64,000 bases of DNA from Posidonia oceanica (GCA_037176725.1 JAZBRS010000075.1:76634001-76698000); one strand, 5' to 3'; positions 10,208-22,192 are shown, counted from the stretch's first letter. Program-made: numbers and translations. Notes: generated from the sequence alone by a model not told the origin.

Positions 10208-11902
10208 ATGAAGGAGCTCCTTAGCCAGTTCAACCTCACAGCAATAGTGGAGGAACCACAAGAAGATATAGAGGAAGAAAGCCTAGTTCAAAAGGTCAAT
10301 CAGCAATTTGAACGGGAAAATATAGTCTTTAAAGATTCGGAGCTTCCACCCCCACATAAGCAAGAGTTGCTACTTGTCATCACAGTGGGCATCAATGATC
10401 ATGTGCTGCAAGGAGTATTGGTTGACACTAGAGCAAGCCGAAGCCTCAGTTCTCTCTCCACACTCCGGAGCTTAGGGCTAAATGAGGGTGAGCTAGATAG
10501 AACTCCCTTTATGTGCACCGGGTTTGATCAGAAGGAGAAATTGGCACTAGGGACAATGCCCATGGAAATCACAGTCGGTCCTTTGACCAGTGTCACTTCG
10601 GTGATCATCATGAAGGAGGAAGTCCTGGAGCCACTCATCCTAGGGAGGACTTGGCTGGCGGAGGTCGAGGTTGTAGCATCTTTGGTTCATCAAATGCTAA
10701 AATTCAAATACCATGGAGCGGTCGTCAGCATTCCAGCTAATCGACCGGGGATTTTATGCACATTCAAGATGCCAGAGCCACAAATTGCAATCCTTCGGGA
10801 AGAGGAGGAGTCACAACGTCTACCATGTAGAAAATCACCGCTGTGGGATCCCAAGCCGCTGTCGCCACCGGTCTCCCCAATCTTCAGGGTAGCTAGGCCT
10901 CCATCAAGTCAATTGCTGGCCCTCAACACTTCAGTATTCCAGAGCACTACTACTCCGTCATCCCCAATCTTCCGAGTGCCAACAGAGCAACAAGCTAGGG
11001 CCACAAACCCACCAGAGCTTGGCAGATCTATACGAGGGAAGTCCATCTTCACCTGGCCGCTCAAGAAAGGAGCATCCAGCGACCCGTGCAAAGGAAATGA
11101 GGCTGTCGCGCCCATCACCTGAGGAGGGAGGCTGTCAAACCGAATTATACCACCAGCAGAGCAAACAGAGCTGGTCAGACCCGAAGTAGGACCTAGGGCA
11201 GTAGAATATGACATCCTAGAGCAATTAAAGAAGACGCAGGCCAAGATCTCGATCTATGACCTCATAAGCAGCTCAAATCAACATCGGAAAGCTCTGCAAG
11301 AAGTGCTAGAGAAGGCCCAAGTTGCCCCAGATATGCCAGTGGAGGAACTCCATATTATAACTATAGCGGCCTTTGTAGAGCCTATCATTACCTTTGCTGA
11401 TAGCGAGTTGGCACCAATAGAGAGGAGAAAAGCACCATTGAATGTAACCATTTCTATAAACAATCACTTAATTTCTGAAGTGCTCATAGATACTGGTGCA
11501 TCAATGAACATTTGCTCGTTAAATACAATACGAGCCTTGGGCGTAAATGAGGCTTCCTTAACCCCCATTGATATGACGATTGCTGGGTATGATGACAGTA
11601 AAAGAAAAGCACACGGCAAGTGGACCACAAAAATAGGGATAGGACCAGCACAGGTTCTAACCCAACTAATCATCGTAGACATGAATGTCCCATATCAGAT
11701 CATCCTAGGGAGACAATGGCTGGATAGTTTAAAAGGAGTATCATCTCCTCGGCACCAATGCCTGAAATTCCCTCACGATGGGAAAATCATCAAGATAGCA
11801 GGGGACATACCAGGCCAAGAAGTAGAAGCAAATGTGATATACCTGCCGCACCAGTTCAGTGTACGAGAAAAGCCGACCCAGCCGAAAAGGGCAAGAATGT
11901 AG
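10208..11902 (+). pseudogene. Double retropepsin-like region of element B
   Basis: One reading frame with a single TGA (11120-11122) holds two successive aspartic-protease-like domains. Domain 1 (about 10320-10760) has VDTRASRSL where D-T/S-G is expected, followed by LILGRTWL. Domain 2 (about 11370-11800) has an intact LIDTGASMN, then IILGRQWLDSL. Both share the order FxDSELxP, I-N-x-H, active-site loop, LG(R)xWL, KFxxxGxxxxI, so they look like a tandem duplication. Domain 2 is preceded by the helix ISIYDLISSSNQHRKAL, also found before the protease of E1. The proteins would mature Gag-Pol. Domain 1 appears catalytically impaired (G to R). Confidence 0.75.
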
Positions 11903-12162
11903 TATCTATGGTCAAGCTAAGGGACAAGTGGGCCAGGCCTAGGCTATTTCACAAAAGGAAGGAACCCTCAAAAAGCAAAAGACCCTCCATGAATGTGGGA
12001 TCGGAGATCATGAGGAGAATTGGCTACAAGGAAGGCCAGGGCTTAGGCCCGGAAGGAAAGGGAATGAAGGAGCCAGTAAATGCCTGTGACAAAGAAGGAA
12101 GGGGAGGACTCGGTTTTGACCAGTTCCTCGACGAACGACCATTACAGTGGAATCTACAATGA
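11881..12162 (+). pseudogene. G-patch-like segment after the protease of element B
   Basis: In a different frame from the protease. The motif MRRIGYKEGQGLGPEGKG and a following GRGGLGF fit the glycine pattern of a G-patch, an RNA-binding module found near retroviral-type proteases and in Tat-lineage elements. Ends at a TGA (12160-12162). The frame change near 11880-11900 is either a mutation or a recoding site. Confidence 0.55.
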
Positions 12163-13127
12163 CATTTTACCAACGTAGGGATTTTCGACCCGAATTCATC
12201 TCCCCTGGGAAATATTATTTTGGCGCAATCAACCAAACACACTCTCCAAAGTGCAAAGGACACAGCCGACGTAAACATTTTCAGCTTATTCCAAACACTT
12301 GAATTGCCAGTAGAGCCTCACGAAGGTCAGACTGCAAGGGAGTTGACAGCAGAGCCTCACGAAGGCCAGACTGTAGCAGCAGAGCCTCACGAAGGTCAGA
12401 CTGCAGAAGAGTTGTCAGCAGAGCCTCACGAAGGTCAGACTGCAACTTCGCCACCGCCACTGTTAGGCGCACCGGCCCCCAAACCTCCGGATCGGCCACC
12501 TCTTTCTTCTTCTCCCTCTTCTTCTAGCACCGCCGCCTCCAAGCCTCCGGATCGGCCACCTCTTTCTTCTTCTCCCTCTTCTTCCGGCACCGTCGCTTCC
12601 AAGCCTCCACCTCCTCCAGCTCCGGACATCTCTTCCTCTTTGGAGCAAAGGCCGGGGCAAACTCTACGCAAGTCACAACGACTCGTAGACAGGGTCCGTC
12701 GCCTCACAGCTGATCTCTCTAAAGGTCTGCAACCTCAGAGACCTGAAGTTAACCCCGATCTAGGGGCCGACCATGAGCGTCTCGAAGATGGTGGGAACGT
12801 CGACCATGACAAGCCCGCCTAGAAAGGCACCTACCTCTACTGATGGAGGTAACTCTAGGGGCATCCTCCTAGATGCTGTAAATAAAACTTTGTTTAATTC
12901 CGCACTGTTTTCATTTCCTAGAAATAAAAGTAATTTACTTTCTGTTTTCAATAAGGGAGAGGATCACCATGTTAGTTCTAGCAGCTCGCAGTCAACTTCG
13001 AACACCGCTTCCAAAACTGTGCGCATGTGTCAATACACGAAGGCACTGCCTCAGGAGCTGGCTACTGCTAACATGATCTTCCTAGTAGAAGAATTTGATC
13101 GATTTGGGAAGTGTGCAGAAATGGAGG
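12163..13127 (+). pseudogene. Low-complexity linker of element B polyprotein
   Basis: Open frame 12220-12822 contains four AEPHEGQT-type units (about 12310-12440) and two PKPPDRPPLSSSPSSS units (about 12478-12590). A second frame continues to 13127 and re-enters pol at 18811 on the far side of the solo LTR. No catalytic domain is recognised. The linker lies between protease and RT, where Ogre elements are known to carry an intron, so splicing here is possible but not shown. Confidence 0.5.
13123..13127. repeat. Left target-site duplication of the solo LTR (GGAGG)
   Basis: Identical to 18811-18815 on the other side of the solo LTR. Removing the LTR and one copy leaves the pol frame continuous. 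Confidence 0.9.
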
Positions 13128-13189
13128 TGTTGACACCCCATCTTGGTGGGGCTTGGATCCTTGGAGCCTTCCTGGTGATTGCCGGACTC

Positions 13190-14600
13190 AAACCTAACCC
13201 AAAACCAAACCCTAATCCTCTTCTTTACCCTCCAAAATCAGCCCATCTTGACCTAAGCCTTTACCCCTCTTCCCAAGCTCAAAACCTAACCAAAATCCAT
13301 AGGAAAACCCACCAACATCCACTTAGCAAGCCTACCCAAGAACCCAGAAATTTCCAAACCTAGACCATTCCCAAAAACCCTAGAAAACCTAGGTAAAACT
13401 CCCCTTTTTCTACACCTTAAAACCCTTCCAAAACCTTCTTAGAATCAAACCAAAACTTCAGGACCAACACTAGAAACCCTAGACTACCCACTCACCAATT
13501 TTCACCCCATGCCAAAACCTTTAAGCCTTCCTTTTATCTAAATTATCCTTTTCTCTCTCCTAGATTATCATTTTCTCTCTCCTCTCTTTCTCCTGATTAT
13601 CATCTCTCTTTTCATCACCCTCTTGCCCTTTTCCTGGCCTGGCTGTGGGCCCCCTTTGTACTTCTATCCCTCCTCTATCTTATTCCTATTTTTACTTTAT
13701 TTTTAACACTTTCCCTAATTTTAAAAAAATCATTTCTCTCCAACCTATCTCTTTTCCTTTTATTTCCCTCTTTTTCCCTTTTCCTTCTTCCTTCTCTTTT
13801 CCTTTGCCTTCTCTTGCAAAAATCCATGAAAACCCCTAAAAATCTGTAAATTCCCAAAACATAAAAGAAGCAAACCAGAACCCTAAGAAAAATAATTAAA
13901 AATACTAAACAAACAATTAAAAACCTAAACCCAACTAAAATTGGCTAAAATAGAAAATCAAGGAGTGTAACCTAAAAATTACAAAATAAGCAAAATAAAA
14001 TGCTGTAAAATCAAGAAAAAAAACTAAAATAAAACCAAAACCTACCAAAAGTAAAAACCCCATCAGAAGAATTAAAAAACAAACCCTAATAAGAAGAATT
14101 AAAAATCAAGCACTAAAACAAATAATTAAAGAAACAAAAAGACTTAACCTAATAAACATAGGAAAAAGCAAGTTAAAAAACTTAATTAAAAGGAAAATAA
14201 AAACACACTTAAAAGACTTAAAAACACCCCATCAAACCAGAGAAATCTAACTAAAAACTTCAAGAAAAATCAACAAATAAAAACCAAAGCATAATTTAAA
14301 AGACTTAAGAAAGAAAAAACCCTAAGAAGACTAAAACTTAAAAACCTGAAAACAACCCTGATTAATACAAAAATAAATCCTAAAAAATCCTAATCAATAT
14401 CCTAAGTGTCCAACAAGGGAAACACAATTTTTAAAACAATTTAAAAAAGGTTTAACAAACATTTAATCAAGTGAAAACTAATTAAAAGCAAAACCAAAAC
14501 CCTAAAACCCTAATCGAACCCAAAACACATTAATCAGCCCAAAATGGTTATTAAAAAATCTAATTAAAATCCTAATTCACAACACAACCCTTCTAATACT
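13190..14600. repeat. CCCTAA-rich, A-rich and pyrimidine-rich stretch of LTR A
   Basis: Many isolated CCCTAA or CCTAAA motifs are spread through AT-rich sequence, with a C/T-rich tract at about 13540-13830. They are not in tandem as a telomere repeat would be. The same pattern appears, reversed, at about 28150-29640 and 50160-51650. Confidence 0.6.
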
Positions 14601-17600
14601 TTTATTTATTTTTAGTTCCTTTATATTAATTTTATTTCCCCATTCTACCCCTTCTTTCCTTCTTATTTCTCTTCTTTCTTTCCCTACTGGGCCCGTCGGC
14701 CCATTTCTCTTTTTCCTTCATTTTTTTTCTTTCTTTTTCTCGGCCCGCAGTCCGGCCCCAGCCTTCTCCACCCTTCTTCTTCCTCGCGCGTCAGCCGAAT
14801 TTCTCCCGCGAGCGGCCTGCAACAGAGTTCCCTCCTCCATTTGAAATTTGAGCTTCCATCAGATCACCTACAGAGCTCGCCGCTCCTCTCTTCTCTCAGC
14901 ACCATTTCCGGGAGGCAATCAGTGCCTGTCATCTCGCCGGCTGCTGGTCTCCTCAGCTGCAGTGCTGTGCCGGTGGAATTTGAATTCCAGAGCGCGCGTG
15001 CAAGCAGCTTCCAGCAGATAAAAGGTTCATCCTCCTCCCTTCTTGAAGAGTCTTTTTGCCATCAGAGAGAGAACGAGAAATCCAGAGAGAATTCCCCACC
15101 GAAAGCTTCTTCTTTTCCCTCTGCATTCCACAGTAGAATTCTCTATTCCTTTTCCAGCAATCCAAGCCCCATCCAAGCCTCAATTTCTCTCCCAATTAAT
15201 CCCCCAAGTTCACCCAGAAACCTAGCAATACCTCCCCACCATTTCCCGACCATTCCACCTCTGAAACCAACCTAAAACACCACCTGTCCACCTGAAACTC
15301 AAACTCTAAACCCAACTCCAATCTCTCCTGAAATTGCCTTCACCACGGACCACCGCATCTTCCCAAACCTTCCCCAGATACTCGCCTGAACTCCACCTCC
15401 CCAAGGCACCCAGCCTTCAGCCTTCTCTCCCACCACAGACCGAAACCTTCACCACAAACACCTGCACCTCCCACAGACCCGAAAATCGCCCATCCTCCAA
15501 ACTCCACCTACGCTCTCCAGAAAGCCAATCCAACCCTCCAGCTTCACTCTCCAGACCTCCAGCAATCTTCCAGAAGCCCCCGTCCGGCCTGAGGAGCAGC
15601 GGACAGTCCCCCCGACCTCCGGCTGCCTCTGTGAACCCACGATCAGCCGGATCTTCCTCCGGTCTTCGCAGCAGCCATCTAACCATCCAGGAAGCTCCGG
15701 AGGGTCGCTCTGAGGCGATCCCAATCCTCGCGAGCAGCAGACAGTGTCCACAGCGACCGGACGAGCTCCACCGGTGACCTCTGAAACCACCTGCGTCGGG
15801 AGGACATCCCAGCCACGGAAACAGGTATATTCTTACTCCCTTAGTATCGTACTCTTCCCCTCTTGCTTTTCCCCGCTTTAGAGTAGGCTTTCCTTCGCTC
15901 CTGGGCCGGATCAGCTCTGGCCAAAGTCGTCTTCTCCGGTGAGACTCTCTGCGCGTTCCCCCACTCCGGTCAGCAGAACGACCTTCCAGCAGCACCCTCC
16001 GGTCCGCACGAGCCTCAGGAGCACACTCCGGTCTTCAGATCGCCACGTCGTCGCGCCGATCGCCCGGAATGCTCTTCTGAAGCGCTGCAGACCTCCGGTG
16101 GCTTCTCCGGCTCGCTCCAGCCCGCGTCGAGCTCCGCCGAACATCGACCGACCTCCGTCAAGACCTGGAGATGCCCCCCCGCCGGTCTGCGCTCCTCCAG
16201 CAACCCTGTGTCGGCGTTCATGGACGCTGGCAGCTTGCTGCTACAGTGTCCATGGCCGCCGGCCTCCGCACTGTTTGCTTATTTTTCAGTTACCTTAGTT
16301 TTCTTGCAAATATTGCATTTCTGGTCTGAGTTTTCATTATTTTGCATTCCAGTCCTTATTTCATTTAATCTGCTGTTATTTTTGAATGGAAATCATATTA
16401 AATTGCATGATCTGTTTATGGTTTTTAGTATTTGCAGTTTAGTCCATTTACTGTGCTTCCTAGTTATAAAAAGTTTAAGTTTAGCCCTTCTGTTCTTCAT
16501 TTTAGCATCTGAGTCCTGCAGTAGTTTATTTAGTTTTAATGTGTTAATTTTGCCTTATAATATTGCATTCTGCATCCCTGCATGTTTCCGATTTTGCATT
16601 TAGGTTCATTTTAAATGGACAGTAACTGTTTTCCATGTATTTTTGCTTACTACATTGCATTTTGGCCCCTGTTTTTTCCAGAAATTGCACATCAGTCCTT
16701 TTCAGTGTTTTCAGAGCATATTTTCCATACAAAATTGCATATTTGACCCCTGCATGATTCAAAAATCACACATAGGTCCTTGCATCTTTTAAAAACCATG
16801 TAAAAAGACTGTTTTGCCCCTAAAAATACATCTTAGCTCCTATGCTTACAAAATTGCATGTAGACCCTCCACTTGCATCCCCAAACTCCCCAGGACCCTG
16901 TTTTCTGGAAAATTTGCACTTTAGACCCTAGTTTTTTCCAAAACTACACTCTGATTTCTTTTTGTTTTTCAAAACTTCTTCCAATGCAAACCCTCTTTTC
17001 AAATTAGCTTTCTGAGCCCAGTCTTTTGCAGAATGACCCTCTGCCCTCTCCTGTTTTCAAAACCCTCCTCTGTGGACCCCATCTTTTGTGAAAATTTGCA
17101 TTTAGCCCCTTTTCTTTTTTCAAAAAATGCTTTTGAACTCCTGTCTTTTCCAAGTTTGTTCCCCTTGCTTCTCCTTGCTTGTGCATGCATTCTGCATTCA
17201 TTTAGTCCTGCATTTTAGCATCCTTTTGCACACACTAAGCACCTTTAGCTCCCCTTCACTTGGGAGGACCCTTTGCACACCCCTAGGACCTCCTGAACAC
17301 CTAGATCTGTTCTTCTCCCCTGTTCTGGCCTTCCTACCTTGAAGCTGCGATATCTTCCGATCCGGCCGTTGGATCTTCTCAAGTAAGCTGCCCAGGCGAC
17401 CGCAGCAAAGCGCTCTTCAGCATGGACCAAGCAGATCTCAGATCAGGCTCCCGGATTTCCAGGTATGTCCTCCTAAACCCCTGCATTGCATTCATTTGCA
17501 CGCCATTTGCATAGTTTTCCTCGTTTTCGATTTCTGTCTCTTTGAGCATGTAGAATAGGGCCTCCTCTTCTTATCTATCAGCTCGGATCTCCATTTCGCG

Positions 17601-17924
17601 TTTCCCTATGTGTTTTGTGTTGAGTTTTCCCTGGATTTACCACTTAATGTGACTTTCTTCCCCCTTTTTCCACGATCCGATCGCATCGCGAGCTTTGGGC
17701 AGCATGCGAGACACACCGTGGAACAGTTCAGTGGGAAATGGTCGCAAAAGAGGTGGTAATCCCTCCGATTGCTCACTCTCCCCTTTGTAGGTCTTTACAC
17801 CTACCCTGGGTGGTCCTAAACAATGTCTGTTCTTACACACACATTGTTATGCTCCTCTTTGGCACCTTCTGATCTCCTCTTTGCATTTAGCATTCGCACA
17901 GTTTTCCGAAGTTTTATCTCGCTG

Positions 17925-18200
17925 TTTTGGCACCGTTTTGCGTGCCCGTTCTAGTTTGGGCACCGTTTTGCGTGCCTGCTTTATTTTTCGCGTCGTTTTG
18001 CGCGCTCGTCCTGTTTTTGGCACAGTTTTGCGTGCCCGTCACCGTCTTTTGCACCGATTTGCGTGCCGCCCTGCTTTCTCGCCTGTTTTACGTGCCGACC
18101 TTGTCTTTTTGCACCGTTTTGCATGCTTTCTTGTTTTTCGCCTCGTTTTGCGTGTTTTACGCCGTTTTCTCTTGCATGTCGATTGCATTGCATGGTTTTA
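17925..18200 (+). repeat. GTTTTGCG minisatellite in the solo LTR
   Basis: Degenerate units of about 37-39 bp around CACCGTTTTGCGTGCC, about seven to nine copies. Homologous arrays lie at about 24600-24890 and 46620-46900 in the LTRs of E1. Confidence 0.75.
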
Positions 18201-18810
18201 CCGTTGTTTTGCTTTTTCGCCTGCATTTACATATAGGGCTGTGATGCTTACTGTCTGGAGTTCTCACGAGCTAGGTTTCGCCTGATTCGGAACACAGACA
18301 GCGTAGCTGAGCATATAGAAAGCACGTTTACTTTCCTTGCTTTGCCTCTTCTCACTTAGAGCACACCTTGAGCATTCATTTAGTCATTTATAGGCACATA
18401 GGCATCCAATCCTGCATTTCCTTGCGTATGCGAGCGTAAGCCTAGAAAGACCGATTTTCGGGCGTGTCGGGGGTGCCTAACACCTTCCCCGCACGTAACA
18501 GGAGTCCTTGCCCTGTCTTTTGGCCAGCAATGACCGTACTGCCCTTATCCTAGGCTAGAGTCATCTCATTTGCATGTATTTGCATTGGTTTCCCTTGCAT
18601 TGCTTTGCTTTGCATTTCTTGCTTGGTTTTGCGTGTTAATTCACGCATTTCCCCCGGTTTTCCTTGTCTCCCGTTAATAGACATGGTGGCGACTCTGATT
18701 TGTCTTATCTTTCTCTTTTCTCCTCGATTTCAAGTGTTTTCGAGTCGAGCCCCTTCCTCGGATCCAATCGCCGCTAGATAGCGAGCCTGATTCCGATCGA
18801 GATCGCTACA

Positions 18811-18815
18811 GGAGG
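18811..18815. repeat. Right target-site duplication of the solo LTR (GGAGG)
   Basis: Matches 13123-13127 exactly. Confidence 0.9.
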
Positions 18816-20170
18816 CATATGAGCTGGTTAACTACAGTGATGAGGAAGAAGGTCAAGAGGCCGACTTAGACCTCCTTAAGCACCTCATGGACAAATATGA
18901 TGTGCAAACCAAAGCAACTGAAGAAGAGACTGTGGAGATCAACTTGGGAACCATCGAAGAGCCAAAACCAATACTCATAAGTGCAAGCCTAAGCCCGAAA
19001 GAGCAGGAGGAAATGGTCCAAATTTTGAAAGAATTTGTGGATGTGCTGGCCTTCAAATACGAGGATATGCCTGGTTTACAATCAGCCCTAGTGGGACACC
19101 TGCTTCCACTAAACTCTAGAACCAAACCCGTCAAGCAGAAGTTAAGGCGACTAAGGCCGAAACTCGCCCTCAAAGTCAAAGAAGAAATTGACAAGCTCCA
19201 TAAAGCGAAGTTCATCAGGGTGGTTGTATACCCCAGTTGGGTCTCAAATATAGTACCAGTGGCCAAAAAGGACGGGAAGGTTCGGGTTTGCATTGACTAT
19301 CGCAACCTCAACGCTGCCTGTCCCAAAGATACCTTCCCTTTGCCACATATTGACTTGCTAGTGGACAATACAGCAGGATTTGAGATGCTATCTTTCATGG
19401 ATGGCTTCTCCGGTTACAACCAGATTAAGCTAGCAGAGGAGGACCAAGAGAAGACGTCGTTCATCACACTATGGGGAACATACTGCTATGTAGTCATGCC
19501 ATTCGGTCTTAAAATCACCGACGCGACATATCAGAGAGCGATGATGGCCATCTTCCACGACATGATGCACGATTGCATGGAAGTGTATGTTGACGATATC
19601 TTGGTCAAATCAAGAACAAAGGAGGCACACTTTGAGGCACTAAGAGGAGTACTGAGCAGTGCAAGGTAATATCAGCTAAAAATGAACCCAAAGAAATGCA
19701 TGTTTGGGGTAACTACCGGGACTGGGCTTCATCATCAGCAAAAGAGGAATCGAGGTGGACCCACAGAAGGCTAGAGAAATAGCACAGATGCCTCCGCCCC
19801 GAAACATGAAGGAACTCAGGGGACTTATCGGCTGCTTACAGTTCATCAGGAGATTCATCTCACAGCATGCAGATCGATGTAAGCCGTTTTATGAGTTACT
19901 AAAAGGAGGAAGGGAATTCACCTGGGATGAGAAATGCCAGAAAGCTTTTGATGAACTCTATGCGGCAGTCACTGCATCATAAATAAGGGTAGTGCAAGCT
20001 CAACATGATGAGGATGGAAAGAAGGAAAAAGCTATCTACTATTTGAGTAGAACTTTCCTAGGTTATGAAGAAAAGTATACAGTCATAGAAAAGCACTGCT
20101 TGGCCTTGGTATGGGCATCTCAAAAGTTGAGACACTACTTCCTAGCCCATAAGTCTGTTACATCGCCAAG
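18811..20170 (+). pseudogene. Reverse transcriptase and RNase H of element B
   Basis: Continues the frame interrupted at 13127. RT motifs in order: KPVKQKLRRLRP (about 19121), FIRVVVYPSWVSNIVPVAKKDG, RVCIDYRNLNAACPKDTFPLP, SFMDGFSGYNQI, MPFGLK and the catalytic YVDD at 19586-19597, so the polymerase core is complete. An in-frame TAA lies at 19667-19669 and a frameshift near 19715. At about 19980 a TAA and a missing segment of roughly 25 codons remove the first catalytic part of the RT-linked RNase H; the rest (AIYYLSRTFLGYEEKYT, ALVWASQKLRHYF) remains. A further frameshift occurs near 20160. Confidence 0.88.
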
Positions 20171-20971
20171 ATGGACCCAATCAAATATATGTTCGAGAAG
20201 CCAGCCCTCTCTGGAAGATTGGCAAGGTGGCAACTCCTCCTCACTGAATCTGACTTGCAATATGTGTTCCAGAAGGCGGTCAAGGGGCAAGCCATTGCAG
20301 ATCACCTGGCAGAACTACCAATAGAAGATTATCAACCAGTCCGAACAGACTTCCCTGATGAGAAAATACTGGAAATACAAGCTACCAAGTCTCCCACTCG
20401 ACAATGGACTCTCTACTTTGATGGAGCACTCAACAGACAAGGGGCAGGCATCGGAGTAGCACTCCTCACTCCAGAAGGAGTTCTCATTCCTTGAGTAGTA
20501 CAGCTAAACTTCGCCGCAAATACCAACAATGTTGCAGAATACGATGCCTTGATCCTCGGATTACGCCTAGCACTAGAGCTAGGGGCAAAGCGGTTGAAAC
20601 TCATCGGAGACTCCCAATTAGTTCTAAGACAAATTCTGAACAAGTATAGAACCCTCAACCCAAGGCTAGAAGAATACAAAGGCATTGCACGCCTCCTATT
20701 GGCGCGGTTTCAGCAAGTGGTGTATGTCCACACCCTTCGGAGTCATAACCTACTAGCGGATGCTCTCGCTTCGCTGGCTTCCTCAATCGAGTTCCCCATT
20801 AATATCCGAGAGCAAACAATAATGGTTCAGCAACACGGGATGCCTGCCATTGACTCAACTGAGCCATGGGCCATGGAGCTTAGACAGAAAGCTGGGGAAT
20901 CAAGGGTAGGCACATTTGAAGTTTGCTACAACATAGAGGATGACGGGAACCCATGGTTCTTTGACATCTAG
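20171..20971 (+). pseudogene. Second, archaeal-like RNase H module of element B
   Basis: After a connection segment (PIKYMFEKPALSGRLARW) comes a separate RNase H fold with the four acidic positions: LYFDGA (about 20416), NVAEYDALILGL (about 20530), LIGDSQLV (about 20600) and LLADALASLAS (about 20750). A second RNase H between the RT-linked RNase H and the integrase is a hallmark of the Tat/Ogre lineage. In-frame stops: TGA at 20492-20494 and TAG at 20969-20971. Confidence 0.85.
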
Positions 20972-22192
20972 AACTACATTCAAGACGGGATTTTCCCCGA
21001 CTACGCAACTTCACAAGACAAAGAGGCAGTTCGGAGGATGGCTACAAGATACTTCATGAGAGCCAGGGTCCTTTTCAAAAGATCTTTCAGCAGAATAGAG
21101 CTGCGCTGTGTCACTTACGAGGAGGTTGAAGTTACCATAGGAGAAATGCATGAAGGCGTATGTGGAGGACACATCAGTTCTCAATTCATGGCAAAAATGA
21201 TACTACGCAGAGGGTACTACTGGCCCACAATGGAGGCAGATTGTGCAAACAAGGTGAGAAGGTGCAGGCAGTGCCAGATCCATGCAAACAGAATACATGC
21301 ACCAGCATCAGAGTTGAATCCAACTCAAACGGTGTGGCCCTTCTTTATGTGGGCATTTGATGTTGTGGGACCATTCGACACCGAAAAGCAGAATAGGTTC
21401 ATCCTCACAACCACTGAGTACTTCACTAAATGGGCTAAAGCAGAAGCATTCACTGAAATCAAAGCTTCAAATCTTTGCAAGTTCATGCAGAAAAATATCC
21501 TCTCAAGGTTTGGGATCCCAAAGAAATTAATAGCAGACAATGGCACAATCTTCGTATCCCAAGACTTCAGAAAGCTCTGTAAGAAGTTTAAGATTGAATT
21601 GCATCATTCATCACCATATGACCCCTAGGGTAATGGGCAAGCTAAAGCTACTAATAAAACGTTAATCCGAATCCTTAAGAAAATGGTAGGAGGAACCAAG
21701 GGACATGACTGGACAGATAAGCTAATTGATACCTTGTGGGCCTATCGAACCTCCATAAGAACGCCTACGGGCCAAACCCCGTTTGCGCTTACTTATGGTA
21801 TGGAGACAGTAGTCCCATTTGAGGTCATGGTCCCCTCATCTAGGATACAACTCAACAATGAGATAACTACCGAAAATAAGAGGCAATTATTAAGTCTACA
21901 GTTGGATTTGCTAGATGAGAAGCGATTGCAAGTAGCTGAGCATACACGCCTCTACCAAGAACGACTTGTAAGAGCATATAAGAAGAAAGTAATTGAACGT
22001 AAATTCAATATTGGTGAATGGGTGCTTAAAAAAATCCTTCCTCGCAAGCATGGGAAACTGAGACCAAATTGGGAAGGAACATACTTGGTGGTTGAGGCAT
22101 ATCCGGACAATGCCTATTGTTTGGCCAGAGAGGATGGCACTAAGCTTGAATATCCCTGGAATGCACTGCACCTCAAAAGGTACTACCCTTGA
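20972..22192 (+). pseudogene. Integrase of element B, catalytic glutamate replaced
   Basis: Zinc-binding HHCC region at about 21145-21290 (MHEGVCGGHIS ... CRQCQIH). Catalytic core: first Asp in WAFDVVGPF (about 21352), second in IADNGTIF (about 21530). The expected Glu in NGQAxATNK is Lys (AAA at 21644-21646), preceded by a TAG at 21626-21628. The C-terminal segment KLRPNWEGTYLVVEAY and the terminal LHLKRYYP are present. The enzyme would be inactive even if the stops were read through. Confidence 0.88.

Larger units (their letters stand above)
13128..18810 (+). mobile_element. Solo LTR of family A (5683 bp)
   Basis: Starts TGTTGACACCCC and ends GATCGCTACA, matching the two LTRs of E1 over their full length in the opposite orientation. 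Both flanks are element B pol sequence with a perfect 5-bp TSD, and no internal family A sequence remains. It therefore arose by recombination between the two LTRs of an inserted element. Sub-regions in order: CCCTAA-rich and A-rich part, pyrimidine-rich part, GC-rich possible 5' leader (about 14740-16260), diverged TTGCAT-type repeats (about 16290-17230), a GTTTTGCG minisatellite, then a 3' part with GGGTGCCTAACACCTTCCC. Confidence 0.95.

Noticed and set aside
13190..14600. CCCTAA motifs as an interstitial telomere
   Set aside because: The motifs are isolated within AT-rich sequence, not tandem, and recur in every copy of this LTR.
14841..16298. Ser/Pro-rich ORFs in the solo LTR
   Set aside because: The corresponding frames in the E1 LTRs are broken or differ in length, so there is no sign of protein conservation. 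More likely an untranslated leader.
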